This document shows positions 55,230 through 64,000 of a stretch of 64,000 nucleotides of DNA, in pieces. Below the pieces are notes generated by a model. That model was not told the origin of the DNA. It made no database searches and saw only the letters and a list, made by a program, of their open reading frames with translations. A program made the translations under genes and the position numbers. Within the stretch, counting starts at the first letter, position 1, and every line of letters begins with the position of its first letter. Origin of the DNA: Sphingomonas sp. A2-49 (GTDB lineage Bacteria; Pseudomonadota; Alphaproteobacteria; Sphingomonadales; Sphingomonadaceae). Location: positions 62,001 through 126,000 of the forward strand of contig NZ_JAJLPA010000006.1 of assembly GCF_025548555.1 (NCBI RefSeq), given 5' to 3'.

Positions 55230-56780
55230 TCACTCCGGCTGGTCGGCATCCTCCACCGTCGCGCCCGCGGCGGCCATCGCCGCCACCCCGCCCTTGCCCG
55301 CGTCGAGCTGGACGAGCAGCTTCGCCGCCGGATTGCCGGGCCCGCTATGCGCGGAATAGGCGAGCGGCCGCAGCGCCCCCCGCGCATCGTCGGTCCGCCC
55401 GTCGACCAGCGACTGGATCGCATAGGCATAGCCGACCCCCGGATCCTGCGGCACCAGTTCGTGCGCGCGGCGCAGCGCCGCCTTGGCATTGTCGGTCGGG
55501 ATCGCCCGCGCCATCCCGAAGCTGGAATAGAAGAGCATCAGCGCATAGGCGTCGTTGGGGTCGAGGCGATTGGCCCTGAGCAGCCAGCCGCGCGCTTCCT
55601 TCCACACCGCCGGATCGCGCGACTTCGCCGCGGTTGCGCGGCGCAGGTGCACCTGCGCCTTGTAGACCAGCGCCTGCGCCGATTTCGGATCGAGCGCCAG
55701 GGCCCGGTCCGCAGCGGCATCGGCGAGGTCGTGGCGCCCGGCGTCGAGCGCCATCTCGGCGAGCCAGCCCTGCACGACCGGATCGTCGGCATAACGTTCG
55801 CCGATCGGCACCGCCTGCGCCAGGATCGGCTGCGCGGTGTCGCGGTTGACGCCGCGATCGGAGCGCATGCGAAGCCCGATCATCGCCTTCTCGCCGGGGC
55901 GCAAGGGTCGCAGGACCACTTTGGGCTCCGGCAGCCGGGTGAGCGGAATCTTGTAGGCCGGCAGCGTCGACTTGCCGAGATAGGCGGCGAGCGACGTGTC
56001 GAGCGCACGCAGGTCGCCGAACGCCGCGCGCGCCGCCTCCGCCCCCGGCTTGCCCGCGTTCACCGCCAGCAGATAGGCGTTGAGCTGGCGCCGCCGGTCC
56101 GTATCCACCGTCAGGTAATGCGTCATCAGCCAGCCGCGCGCGTAGAGCGAGGACGTCTGGCTTTCCGACATCTTCGCGCGGTCGAGCGAGAACAATTGTT
56201 CGGCCGACAGCCCCTTTTGCATCAGCAGTTCGTAGGCGCGGTGCTGCGCCGCCGCGCCGACCCAGACGACGTCCTTGTCGAACCGCGCGGTCGACAGGAA
56301 TTCGGCATAGCCCTCGCCATACCAGGCGGGCACGGCGATCGCGGTGTTCGCCAGCATCAGGTGGTGGGCATATTCGTGGAACAATACGATCTGGGGCTGG
56401 AGGGTGCCGGCCCCCGAATCGCCGCGGCTGCGCGCCGGCGTGAACGCGACCGACCCGCTCGCGCGACCCTGGTAGAAGCCGGCGATGTTGCTGCCGCCGG
56501 CGCCGAACATCCGGCGCACCACGGCATCGTTGGCGACGACATAGACGGTCAGCCGGTTCGATCCGTCCTCCTCGCGCGCAGGAATCGCGTTGAAGTAGCG
56601 GATCAGGCTGTCGAACCGTTCCAGCTGTTCGGCCTGGCGCCTGACCTCTTCGGCACCGCCATCGGCATAGACGACGAAATGCGCCGACGTCGCCTCGAAC
56701 CATTCCGCACGCGCCGGCTGTGCCGCGACGAGCGCGGCCATGCTTGCCGCGACCGCCGCCCGTCTTCCCCAATGCTGCAT
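55230..56780 (-). CDS. secreted zinc-metalloprotease-like protein with TPR repeats
   Basis: A 516-residue protein with a signal peptide (about 1-25, ending ARA). The N-terminal half carries an HExxH motif, LFHEYAHHLML (His135, Glu136, His139), followed by WYGEGYAEFLSTARF, where Glu157 or Glu160 could be the third zinc ligand. The C-terminal half (about 320-500) is rich in helix pairs resembling TPRs (LADAAADRALALDPKSAQAL). Such gluzincin-plus-TPR proteins are probably periplasmic; the substrate is unknown. It lies after the serine protease gene on the same strand. Confidence 0.8.
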   Translation of the reverse strand: MQHWGRRAAVAASMAALVAAQPARAEWFEATSAHFVVYADGGAEEVRRQAEQLERFDSLIRYFNAIPAREEDGSNRLTVYVVANDAVVRRMFGAGGSNIAGFYQGRASGSVAFTPARSRGDSGAGTLQPQIVLFHEYAHHLMLANTAIAVPAWYGEGYAEFLSTARFDKDVVWVGAAAQHRAYELLMQKGLSAEQLFSLDRAKMSESQTSSLYARGWLMTHYLTVDTDRRRQLNAYLLAVNAGKPGAEAARAAFGDLRALDTSLAAYLGKSTLPAYKIPLTRLPEPKVVLRPLRPGEKAMIGLRMRSDRGVNRDTAQPILAQAVPIGERYADDPVVQGWLAEMALDAGRHDLADAAADRALALDPKSAQALVYKAQVHLRRATAAKSRDPAVWKEARGWLLRANRLDPNDAYALMLFYSSFGMARAIPTDNAKAALRRAHELVPQDPGVGYAYAIQSLVDGRTDDARGALRPLAYSAHSGPGNPAAKLLVQLDAGKGGVAAMAAAGATVEDADQPE

Positions 56781-56830
56781 CTCATCCCCCGACGACTGTC
56801 GTCCGAGGCTAGCGCGCGGCGCGATGTCTG

Positions 56831-58342
56831 TCAGCCGCCGTTTCGACAGGTATAGACGAGTTTTTCGTTGGGCAGCGGGGGCAGCGCCGCGCGGACCGCG
56901 GCCTGGCGCTGCGCGAGGCGCCCGATCGCGGCGGGATCGATGCTGCACCGCGGGTCGGCACCGTCGCCGCGCAGCGTGCGCGCCTGCGCCATCGCCTGCG
57001 CGCCGAGCATGTAGCGCGTGCTGGTGAGGCGCCGCGTCGCGGGATCGAAGCTCTGCACCGACACCGTCTGTTCGCCGGCGGGGACCAGCACGCGCTCCCA
57101 GCGATCCCCCGCGGACAGATATTGCGTGCGGCCGTCGACGCAGCCGCTGCGGCCCCAGTCGAGCGCGACATCGGTCGTCGCCGACACGGTGACGCGGCTG
57201 CTGTCCGGCTGGAACACGCAGACGAGCTTTCCGAGCGCGGCGTTGGGCACCAGCGGACGTACGCTCGCCGGCGCGGTCGGCAGGTCGGGCTCGCCCGACG
57301 GACGCAATACGAACACCACCACCGCGACGCCCATGCCGACGCCGCCGACCATGGCCGCCCACAGCGCCGGCCGCCGGCGCCCGCGCGATGCGAGCAGGCC
57401 GGCGCCGCCGACGCCGAGCGCGCCGAGCACCAGCAACAGTCCGGCGGTCGCCATCACGTTCTCGCGCCGGGTCTGCGCGGCGTCGCGCGCGCGCGACAGC
57501 GCCGCCTCTCGCGCCATCGCGATCCGCGTCGCTTCCTCGCGCGCGCCGGTCAAGGCGTCGGAGCGCGCGCGCGCGTCCGCCTCGCTGTCGTCACGCAGCC
57601 GCTCCTCGATCGACGTGCAGGGCGTGCCGACGCTGGCGAAGGGCTGTTTTGCCGAGCGCAGGAAGGCGGCGACCTCGGTATCGGCGATCGCGAAGCCGAA
57701 CGAGCTGTCGCCCTCCTCGCCGCGGGTGATCGCGGAATTGATCCCGATCACCCGGCCGCAGCGGTCGAGCAGCGGCCCGCCCGAATTGCCGCGTGCGATA
57801 TTGGCGGTGTGGAGCAGCACCTCGACCCCGGTCAGGCTGCGCCGTCCCGAGAACACGCCCTCCGACCGCACCGGCGAGGTCGGGCGGATATAGTCGGCCG
57901 CCGATTTCGCCGTCGCGAGATCGACGTTGCCCGGATAGCCGAGCGCGACGACGCTCTCCCCCTCGCCGACCGGGCCGGTATAGAGCGCGGCGGGGGGCAG
58001 GCTGGCGCCGGTGAATTCGATCAGCGCCAGGTCCGCCTTCGCGTCATAGGCGATGACGCGGCCCTGATAGCTCTTGTCGCCTTCGGAGGGCACGACGCCG
58101 ACAACGACATTGTCGGGATAGCGTTCGGCCAGTTCCATCACATGCGCATTGGTGACGATGCGGTTGGGCGCGACCGCGACGCCGCTGCCGTGGCCGAAGC
58201 CCACCACCTGTCCGTCGACGACCGCGATCGTGACGACGCGGACGACGCCGCGCCCGGTCGCGCCGATATCGTCGGCGCTTGCGGGAGCCGCCCGGCCGAG
58301 GACGCAGCCGAACGCGAGCAGGAGGAACAGGAGGCGGCGCAT
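56831..58342 (-). CDS. membrane-anchored trypsin-like serine protease (S1C type)
   Basis: A 503-residue protein with a signal peptide (about 1-23). The protease domain has the complete triad: His67 (RIVTNAHVME), Asp104 (DAKADLALIEF) and Ser187 (IARGNSGGPLL). A helical, probably coiled-coil stretch rich in Arg/Ala/Glu follows (about 245-295), then two hydrophobic segments (about 297-315 and 327-345) and a C-terminal domain of about 150 residues with four Cys. No PDZ domain is visible, unlike DegP. The periplasmic target is unknown. Confidence 0.85.
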   Translation of the reverse strand: MRRLLFLLLAFGCVLGRAAPASADDIGATGRGVVRVVTIAVVDGQVVGFGHGSGVAVAPNRIVTNAHVMELAERYPDNVVVGVVPSEGDKSYQGRVIAYDAKADLALIEFTGASLPPAALYTGPVGEGESVVALGYPGNVDLATAKSAADYIRPTSPVRSEGVFSGRRSLTGVEVLLHTANIARGNSGGPLLDRCGRVIGINSAITRGEEGDSSFGFAIADTEVAAFLRSAKQPFASVGTPCTSIEERLRDDSEADARARSDALTGAREEATRIAMAREAALSRARDAAQTRRENVMATAGLLLVLGALGVGGAGLLASRGRRRPALWAAMVGGVGMGVAVVVFVLRPSGEPDLPTAPASVRPLVPNAALGKLVCVFQPDSSRVTVSATTDVALDWGRSGCVDGRTQYLSAGDRWERVLVPAGEQTVSVQSFDPATRRLTSTRYMLGAQAMAQARTLRGDGADPRCSIDPAAIGRLAQRQAAVRAALPPLPNEKLVYTCRNGG

Positions 58343-58466
58343 GCCCGTGCGTCCGAAGGGCAGCGGCGCGTCGCTGTCAAGCGAACCCGGGGCGGGTCGC
58401 TGGTTTGGTTAGTAAAATGTCAAACTCTGCCGCCTACCCCTTGCCGCGAGGTTCAGGGGGTAAGGC

Positions 58467-59996
58467 ATGAGCGCGTTCGGGCGTCGCAGCGGAATCGGTG
58501 GCGGACAGCCGGCAAGGCCGGCGTTCGGCGTGGCACGGCCGATGCAGGGCAGCGGTGCCCCGCGCCCCGACGAATCGCCGCCCGGCAGCCAGTTCCCGCC
58601 GATCGATTCGGTACCGCTGCCCGGCGAGGACGGCCTGCCCGCCACGATGCCGGCCGGCACGGTCGATGCGATGCAGCGGCTGACCGACCGCCAGAATTCG
58701 AGCGGCGATGCCGGCAGCAGCCGCGGCGAGGGATTCGAGGCGTCGATCCACAAGATCAAGGAACAGGTGCTGCCGCGCCTGCTCGAACGCGTCGACCCGG
58801 AAGCCGCGGCGACGCTGGGCAAGGACGAGCTTGCCGAGGAATTCCGCCCGATCATCGGCGAGGTGCTCGCCGAGCTGAAGCTGACGCTAAACCGCCGCGA
58901 ACAGTTCGCGCTGGAAAAGGTGCTGGTCGACGAGCTGCTCGGGCTGGGGCCGCTGGAGGAATTGCTCGCCGATCCGGCGATCAGCGACATCATGGTCAAC
59001 GGGCCCGACCAGACCTATGTCGAGCGCAAGGGCAAGCTGGAGCTGGCGCAAATCCAGTTCCGCGACGAGGAGCATCTGTTCCAGATCGCGCAGCGCATCG
59101 TCAATTCGGTCGGCCGCCGCGTCGACCAGACGACGCCGCTCGCCGACGCCCGCCTGAAGGACGGATCCCGCGTCAACGTGATCGTGCCGCCGCTGAGCCT
59201 GAAGGGCACGGCGATCTCGATCCGCAAATTCTCCGCCAAGCCGATCACGCTCGACATGATGGCGGGCTTCGGCAGCATGAGCCCCAAGATGGCGACCGCG
59301 CTGAAGATCGCGGGCGCGAGCCGGTTCAACGTCGTCATTTCGGGCGGTACCGGTTCGGGCAAGACGACGATGCTCAACGCGCTGTCGAAGATGATCGACC
59401 CCGGCGAACGCGTGCTGACGATCGAGGACGCCGCCGAACTCAGGCTCCAGCAGCCGCACTGGCTGCCGCTGGAAACGCGTCCCGCCAACCTGGAAGGGCA
59501 AGGCGAGATCAGCATCCGCGACCTCGTCAAGAACGCGCTGCGCATGCGGCCGGACCGCATCATCCTCGGCGAAATCCGTGGATCCGAATGTTTCGACATG
59601 CTTGCCGCGATGAACACCGGGCACGACGGATCGATGTGCACGCTGCACGCCAACTCCCCGCGCGAGGCGCTCGCCCGCATGGAGAACATGGTGATGATGA
59701 GCGACATCAAGGTGCCCAAGGAGGCGATCAGCCGCCAGATCGCCGATTCGGTCGAGCTCATCATCCAGGTGAAGCGCCTGCGCGACGGCAGCCGCCGCGT
59801 CACCAACGTCACCGAGGTGATCGGCATGGAAGGCCCGGTGATCGTCACCCAGGAACTGTTCAAGTTCGAATATCTCGACGAGGGTGCCGACGGCAAGATC
59901 ATCGGCGAATACCGCTCGATGGGTCTGCGCCCCTATACGCTCGACAAGGCCAAGCAGTTCGGCTTCGACAGCGCCTATCTCGAAGCGTGCCTGTAG
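58467..59996 (+). CDS. cpaF: CpaF/TadA-type secretion ATPase
   Basis: A 509-residue type II/IV secretion ATPase. A disordered Gly/Pro-rich head (about 1-90) precedes the N-terminal domain (FALEKVLVDELLGLGPLEEL, then DPAISDIMVNGPDQTYVERK). Walker A is ISGGTGSGKTTMLNALSK (P-loop 293-301), followed by an Asp box (VLTIEDAAELRLQQPHWL) and the His-containing MNTGHDGSMCTLHANSPREA. CpaF powers Tad/Flp pilus assembly. No other tad or cpa genes adjoin it, which is unusual; it is followed by a polytopic membrane protein. Confidence 0.94.
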   Translation: MSAFGRRSGIGGGQPARPAFGVARPMQGSGAPRPDESPPGSQFPPIDSVPLPGEDGLPATMPAGTVDAMQRLTDRQNSSGDAGSSRGEGFEASIHKIKEQVLPRLLERVDPEAAATLGKDELAEEFRPIIGEVLAELKLTLNRREQFALEKVLVDELLGLGPLEELLADPAISDIMVNGPDQTYVERKGKLELAQIQFRDEEHLFQIAQRIVNSVGRRVDQTTPLADARLKDGSRVNVIVPPLSLKGTAISIRKFSAKPITLDMMAGFGSMSPKMATALKIAGASRFNVVISGGTGSGKTTMLNALSKMIDPGERVLTIEDAAELRLQQPHWLPLETRPANLEGQGEISIRDLVKNALRMRPDRIILGEIRGSECFDMLAAMNTGHDGSMCTLHANSPREALARMENMVMMSDIKVPKEAISRQIADSVELIIQVKRLRDGSRRVTNVTEVIGMEGPVIVTQELFKFEYLDEGADGKIIGEYRSMGLRPYTLDKAKQFGFDSAYLEACL

Positions 59997-60009
59997 GAGG
60001 GCCGGGGCG

Positions 60010-61737
60010 ATGACGACGCTGTCGAATCCCGGACCCGCGCCGCGCGTCGCACGGGCGTGGAATCGCGGCCGGCGGGGCAGCGCCGCGTCGGGGTCATCGC
60101 GCGCGGCGTGGCGGCTGGCGACGCCGTTGCTGCTCGCGGCGTTGCCGCTCGCCCTGTTCTTCGCCTTCTTCCATGCCTCGACGCTGGATATCGGCAATCC
60201 GGGCTGGCTGATCCGCGCCAGCGACAACGGCGAGAACGCGCTGGGCGCGCACGCCTATTGGCACGATCCGAACGCCGGCGCCTCGCTGCGGACGGGGCTG
60301 CTCAACGCGCCCGACGGCGTGCCGGTGCTCTATACCGACAGCAACCCGCTGCTGACGCTCGCCGCCAAGCCGTTCGCACGGGCACTGCCGGCGGATGCGC
60401 AGCTGATCGGGCCGTTCGTGCTGTTCAGCCTGTTCCTGCAGGCGGTCTTCGCGTGGCTGCTGCTGCGCCGCCGCGCGCCCGGGCCGGTCGCCTTATGGGT
60501 CGGCGTCGCGCTGCTCGCGTTCCCGCCGACGCTGTTCAATCGCTTCATCCACGTCAACCTGATGGCGCATTGGACGATCCTTGCCGCGCTGTACCTGTTC
60601 CTCGATGCGAAGCGCGGCGAACGGATGCGCTGGTGGGTGCCGCTGATCGCGATCACCGCGCTGATCCACAGCTATCTGCTGGTGATGGTCGGCGCGATCT
60701 GGGCGTCGGTGATGCTGGTCAGGCTGCTCGACGGCGGCCCGCGCACGCGCATCGCGACGCTGGTGCAGGGCACGGCGATGCTGGCGCTCGTCGCGCTGCT
60801 CGCCTGGTGGCTGGGTGTCGGCGACCAGATCGCGGCGCGCAATTTCGGCTTCTATTCGATGCCGCTCGACGCGCTGTGGAATCCCGGCATCCAGACCTAT
60901 TCCAACCTGCTGCCCGCGCACGAGCCGACCCCCGCCCGCTATTTCGAGGGGTTCCAATATCTCGGCGCCGGGGGCCTCGCCCTGATCGCGACCGCCATCG
61001 CCGTCGCCGGTGCGCTGCCCGCCGCCGCGGGCGAGGACGTCGTCCGGCAGCGGCTGCGCCGGCTGGTCCCGGCGTTGCTGGTGCTCGGCATCCTCGCGAT
61101 CACGCGGATGCAACTGCCGGTGTTCCTTCAGGTCGGGCTCGACCCGGTGCGCGCATCGGGCCGGCTGTTCTGGCCGATCGGCTACGTCATGGTATTCGTC
61201 GCGCTGCTGTCCATCTATCGCCTGTCCGCGGAGCGCGCCGCGTTGCTGCTCGTGGCGGTGCTCGCGCTCCAGGTCGCGGACCTGTCCAACATGGCCGCGG
61301 CGATCCGCCTGCAAAGCGCGGAGGCGGACCGGCACCGGCTGTACGTGCGCACGCTCGATCCCCGCTGGGCGCCGTTGATCGCCAGCGCCGGCTCGATCGC
61401 CTTCATCCCCGGCGACGTCACCAAGGACCTGGGCCTGTTCCAGGAGGTGGCGTGGCGCGCGGTCAAGGCCGGGCGGCCGGTCGGCAACGTCTATGCCGCG
61501 CGCGGCAGCCGCGCGACGATCCGGCGCCTGACCGCCGAGCGTGCCGCCTTCGGCCGCGGCGAGCTGGTTCCCGGCCGGTTGTACATCGTCGGTCCCACCG
61601 TCACCGTGCCGGCCGGGGCCGCCGGCCGCCGCCTGACACTGGACGGCACGACCGTCGTCGTGCCCATGGCGGTGCGCACGGCCGTGGCTAACGACGCCAA
61701 AATGCCTGTCGCCGCGAGCCGACCCGCGCCGCTATAA
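60010..61737 (+). CDS. polytopic membrane protein (DUF6311-like, glycosyltransferase-C-type fold)
   Basis: A 575-residue membrane protein with about ten hydrophobic segments. It starts 13 bases after the cpaF stop. After the first helix comes a large loop with DNGENALGAHAYWHDPNAGA and VPVLYTDSNPLLTLAAKPFA, which resembles membrane glycosyltransferases of the GT-C type, then NRFIHVNLMAHWTILAALYL. A soluble C-terminal region follows (about 480-575). The family assignment comes from memory of DUF6311 proteins and needs a search; a role in surface polysaccharide or pilus glycosylation is a guess. Confidence 0.65.
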   Translation: MTTLSNPGPAPRVARAWNRGRRGSAASGSSRAAWRLATPLLLAALPLALFFAFFHASTLDIGNPGWLIRASDNGENALGAHAYWHDPNAGASLRTGLLNAPDGVPVLYTDSNPLLTLAAKPFARALPADAQLIGPFVLFSLFLQAVFAWLLLRRRAPGPVALWVGVALLAFPPTLFNRFIHVNLMAHWTILAALYLFLDAKRGERMRWWVPLIAITALIHSYLLVMVGAIWASVMLVRLLDGGPRTRIATLVQGTAMLALVALLAWWLGVGDQIAARNFGFYSMPLDALWNPGIQTYSNLLPAHEPTPARYFEGFQYLGAGGLALIATAIAVAGALPAAAGEDVVRQRLRRLVPALLVLGILAITRMQLPVFLQVGLDPVRASGRLFWPIGYVMVFVALLSIYRLSAERAALLLVAVLALQVADLSNMAAAIRLQSAEADRHRLYVRTLDPRWAPLIASAGSIAFIPGDVTKDLGLFQEVAWRAVKAGRPVGNVYAARGSRATIRRLTAERAAFGRGELVPGRLYIVGPTVTVPAGAAGRRLTLDGTTVVVPMAVRTAVANDAKMPVAASRPAPL

Positions 61738-61744
61738 GGCGCCG

Positions 61745-62971
61745 ATGCTCCGCAATCCGATCCTCACGGCTCCGATCCTGCTGCTGCTTGCCGCCGCCCC
61801 GCCCCTGCCGGCGCAGGGCGTCGGCCGCGAGGGCGTCGCGACCCTGTCCGTCGATACCGAGGCACGCTGGGTGCCGTTCGACCTGACGCCCGGCAACCAG
61901 ATCCGCTTCGCCCTGACGCTCGACGGCCGGCCGGTGACCGCGATCCTCGACACCGGCGTCAGCTATTCGGTGCTGGCGACCGCCTCGGCCGCCGCCGATC
62001 CCGCGCGCACCACCGCCAACGGCAGCGCGACCGCGATCGGCAGCCGTGCCGGCACCGGCGGGGCGGCCAGCGGCGCGGTGTCGATCGGGTGGCAGCCGAC
62101 GCGCAACCTCGTCATCGGCGGGCTGACCCGGACCGGCGGCGGCGTCACCGTCGCCGACCTGCCCGCGCTGGCCACGGGCAGCGCACGCGCGGTCGACATG
62201 CTGGTCGGGCGCGACGTCACCGGCGGCCATGCGCTCGACATCGATTACGCCAACCACCGCTTCCGCCTGCTTCCCTCCGGCCGGCTGCCGTTCGTCGGCG
62301 CGCTCGCCCCGCTGTCGATCTCGGCCGGGCGCCGCGTCTACGAAAGCGCGATCGGCATCGGCACGAAGCGGCTCGCGCCGATGATCGTCGACACCGGCGA
62401 CGGGTCCGCGGTCACGCTGTCGGCGGCGGCGGCGGCGACAGCCGGGATCGCGCGCCTGCCGACGACGACCACCATCTCGTTCGGGCTCGCCGGCGAGACG
62501 GTGAGCACGCTCGCGATCCTACCTTCGCTGACGCTGGGCCAGCGCACGATCCGCACCGTCGAGGCGCGGGTGGAACCCGCGGGCGGCTTCTCCGACACGA
62601 TCGGGGTCGCGGGGCGGATCGGATCGGGCCTGTTACAGAACTATCGCGTGCTGCTCGACCCCGTCGCGGGGCGGATGGTGCTCCAGCCGGGGGCGCAGGC
62701 GGACATGCCGCCGCTGCGCTCGACCAGCGGCCTGCTCGTCGGGCTGGAGCGCGACCGGCTGCGGGTGCTGCACGTCATGCGTGGCGGGCCGGCGGCGGCG
62801 GCCGGATGGCGCGCAGGTGACGTCATCTGTCGCATCGACGGCCAGCCGATCGCCGCCGACTATCCCTCCAGTCCGCTCGCGCGCTGGGCGGTGGGCGCAC
62901 CGGGCACGTCGGTCCGCCTCGGCATGTGCGACGGTTCGGTGCGACCGCTGACGCTCGCGCAATTCTATTGA
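61745..62971 (+). CDS. retropepsin-like aspartic protease with C-terminal PDZ domain
   Basis: A 408-residue secreted protein (signal about 1-23, ending PAQ). Two Asp-Thr-Gly motifs, TAILDTGVSYSVL (Asp69) and MIVDTGDGSAVTL (Asp216), each start a retropepsin-type half, suggesting an internal duplication that forms a pepsin-like bilobed site. A PDZ-like domain follows (about 325-405, HVMRGGPAAAAGWRAGDVIC, then RIDGQPI). Related PDZ aspartyl proteases are periplasmic with unknown targets. It follows the membrane protein by seven bases. Confidence 0.85.
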   Translation: MLRNPILTAPILLLLAAAPPLPAQGVGREGVATLSVDTEARWVPFDLTPGNQIRFALTLDGRPVTAILDTGVSYSVLATASAAADPARTTANGSATAIGSRAGTGGAASGAVSIGWQPTRNLVIGGLTRTGGGVTVADLPALATGSARAVDMLVGRDVTGGHALDIDYANHRFRLLPSGRLPFVGALAPLSISAGRRVYESAIGIGTKRLAPMIVDTGDGSAVTLSAAAAATAGIARLPTTTTISFGLAGETVSTLAILPSLTLGQRTIRTVEARVEPAGGFSDTIGVAGRIGSGLLQNYRVLLDPVAGRMVLQPGAQADMPPLRSTSGLLVGLERDRLRVLHVMRGGPAAAAGWRAGDVICRIDGQPIAADYPSSPLARWAVGAPGTSVRLGMCDGSVRPLTLAQFY

Positions 62972-63003
62972 GCGTCCGCAGCCGGCCCCGCGCCCGCGAT
63001 GCC

Positions 63004-63189
63004 TCAGCCGGTGTGCAACCCGATACTGACCAGCAGGATCGTCGCCAGCAGCGCCGCCATCTGCACCGTGCGCCAGTCCACCCAGCCGACCCGGTCGGGA
63101 TCGTCGCGCAACCGCCGCCGCCGGTCGGCCAGCGCGGCGGCGAGCGCCGTCAGCAGCGCGGCTCCCGCGCCCCAGAACGCCGGCGACAT
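63004..63189 (-). CDS. small two-helix membrane protein of unknown function
   Basis: A 61-residue protein with hydrophobic ends (AFWGAGAALLTALAAALA and TVQMAALLATILLVSIGL) around a basic middle (DRRRRLRDDPDRVGWVDW). It lies ten bases after phaR in the same direction, with GAGGCA upstream of the ATG, so cotranscription is likely. I do not recognise the family. Confidence 0.65.
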   Translation of the reverse strand: MSPAFWGAGAALLTALAAALADRRRRLRDDPDRVGWVDWRTVQMAALLATILLVSIGLHTG

Positions 63190-63199
63190 GCCCGTTGCC

Positions 63200-63763
63200 T
63201 CAGCCGAGCTTCTCGACCTTGTCCTGCAACCGCGTCAGCTCCGCCTTCAGCGCGGCGATCTCGGCATCCTTGGTCGCGGGGGCGGTGCCGGTGGCGGCCG
63301 TCGCGGCACCGCCGGGCGCCACGGGGGGCTGAAACGCCTGCGCCGCGGCCTCGAACATCTGGAGGTTGCGCTTGGCGATCTCCGCGAAGGGGGAATGCGC
63401 GAACGCGCCCTCGATCGTCGACTTGAACTGTTCCTGGTTGCGGCGGAAACTGTCCATCGACGCTTCCAGATAGCCCGGCACCATCGCCTGCATCGAATCG
63501 CCGTACATCGAGATCAGCTGGCGCAGGAAGCTGACCGGCAGCATCGTCTGGCCGCGGCTTTCCTCTTCCATGATGATCTGAGTCAGGACGTTGTGCGTGA
63601 TGTCGTCGTCGGTCTTGGCATCGACGACCTTGAAGTCGCGGCCCTCGCGCGTCATCGTCGCGAGATGGTCGAGCGTGATGTAGGACGAGGTTTCGGTGTT
63701 GTAGAGCCGCCGGTTGGCGTATTTCTTGATGATGACGATGCCGTCGATAGTATGTTTCTTCAT
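63200..63763 (-). CDS. phaR: polyhydroxyalkanoate synthesis repressor PhaR
   Basis: A 187-residue regulator. The conserved N-terminal DNA-binding domain (IIKKYANRRLYNTETSSYIT, then LDHLATMTREG) is followed by the PHB-binding accumulation domain (about 65-125: ILTQIIMEEESRGQTMLPVS, then FLRQLISMYG), an Ala/Pro-rich linker and a short coiled coil (ATKDAEIAALKAELTRLQDK). PhaR represses phasin genes and senses polyhydroxybutyrate granules. The gene to its right, divergent and cut by the window edge, may belong to the same system. Confidence 0.95.
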   Translation of the reverse strand: MKKHTIDGIVIIKKYANRRLYNTETSSYITLDHLATMTREGRDFKVVDAKTDDDITHNVLTQIIMEEESRGQTMLPVSFLRQLISMYGDSMQAMVPGYLEASMDSFRRNQEQFKSTIEGAFAHSPFAEIAKRNLQMFEAAAQAFQPPVAPGGAATAATGTAPATKDAEIAALKAELTRLQDKVEKLG

Positions 63764-63807
63764 GCCGCTCCCCTGCCCTCTACCCGGTCGATGACGGTGC
63801 TCCGTTC

Positions 63808-64000
63808 GTGACCGATCAGGGTGTTACGCCTCAATTTGCCGCGCCGCAACACGGCCCGCGCCCGTTGCCGCTGTTCCTCGAGATGCTGCGCAGCGAAACC
63901 GCAGCAGAGCCGCAGCGGACCGCCGCCGCGCTGGCCGGGCTCGCCGCCTATCAGACGGCGGAGCGGCCCGCCGCGCCGCCGCCGAAGCCCGCGCTCGCGA
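63808..64000 (+). CDS. N-terminal part of an unidentified protein next to phaR (cut by window edge)
   Basis: Reading from GTG at 63808 gives 64 uninterrupted codons to the window end, starting TDQGVTPQFAAPQHGPRPLP and continuing LFLEMLRSETA, then an Ala-rich stretch and a Pro-rich run (RPAAPPPKPALA). Heads of this kind occur in alpha/beta hydrolases beside phaR, such as PHA-synthase- or depolymerase-like proteins, but the diagnostic part is beyond the edge. It diverges from phaR by 44 bases. Confidence 0.5.
   Translation, partial: MTDQGVTPQFAAPQHGPRPLPLFLEMLRSETAAEPQRTAAALAGLAAYQTAERPAAPPPKPALA

Overview
The window is a GC-rich chromosomal segment that looks like a Sphingomonas or close sphingomonad (Alphaproteobacteria). 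The reasons are a permuted two-piece tmRNA whose tag reads ANDNEALAIAA, the atpHAGDC order without the Fo genes, a TonB receptor beside a sugar-catabolic cluster, an Atp12-type F1 chaperone, an NDUFS4-like Complex I subunit, and PhaR. This assignment rests on sequence reading, not on a database search.

Region 1 (1-13358) is a pectin-side-chain (rhamnogalacturonan I) and L-rhamnose utilisation locus. A PL11 rhamnogalacturonan lyase (cut by the window edge, minus strand) diverges from a run of plus-strand genes: TonB-dependent receptor, IclR regulator, L-rhamnose 1-dehydrogenase, GH28, L-rhamnose mutarotase, GH35 beta-galactosidase, GH105 unsaturated rhamnogalacturonyl hydrolase and a GPH-type symporter. 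Together they would import, cut and feed rhamnose into the non-phosphorylative (dehydrogenase) route. The later enzymes of that route are not in the window.

Region 2 (13359-15110) carries an interspersed repeat, the minus-strand tmRNA with a readable promoter, an Rrf2 regulator whose start codon lies inside a 10-6-10 palindrome, and mscL. Region 3 (15111-27322) is mostly housekeeping: lemA with two TPM-domain proteins and a Nudix hydrolase, an NDUFS4-like subunit, hrpB, a CDF metal exporter, polyprenyl diphosphate synthase, chorismate mutase, tmk, two less GC-rich small genes, and an enoyl-CoA hydratase/3-hydroxyisobutyryl-CoA hydrolase pair. Region 4 (27427-46520) has an orphan hybrid histidine kinase, fumC, two tiny overlapping genes, gmk facing a DUF2585 gene, an F1 assembly chaperone, a HAD phosphatase, a CAP-domain lipoprotein, the hemW / LppC-like lipoprotein / rsmI / yraN / gshB block, a DedA protein, xerC, a diguanylate cyclase and priA.

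Region 5 (46521-64000) has an asparaginase-family hydrolase followed by a decayed tandem copy of its 3' end, the F1 ATP synthase operon interrupted by two large inverted repeats, a secreted Cys-rich protein, ada, a TPR metalloprotease next to a membrane-anchored serine protease, an isolated cpaF with a polytopic membrane protein and a two-DTG aspartic protease, and phaR beside a partial gene at the right edge. I found no insertion sequence, prophage, CRISPR array or classical tRNA gene. The most unusual items are the Rrf2/tmRNA intergenic region, two head-to-head gene pairs with overlapping start codons, and several structured repeat elements.
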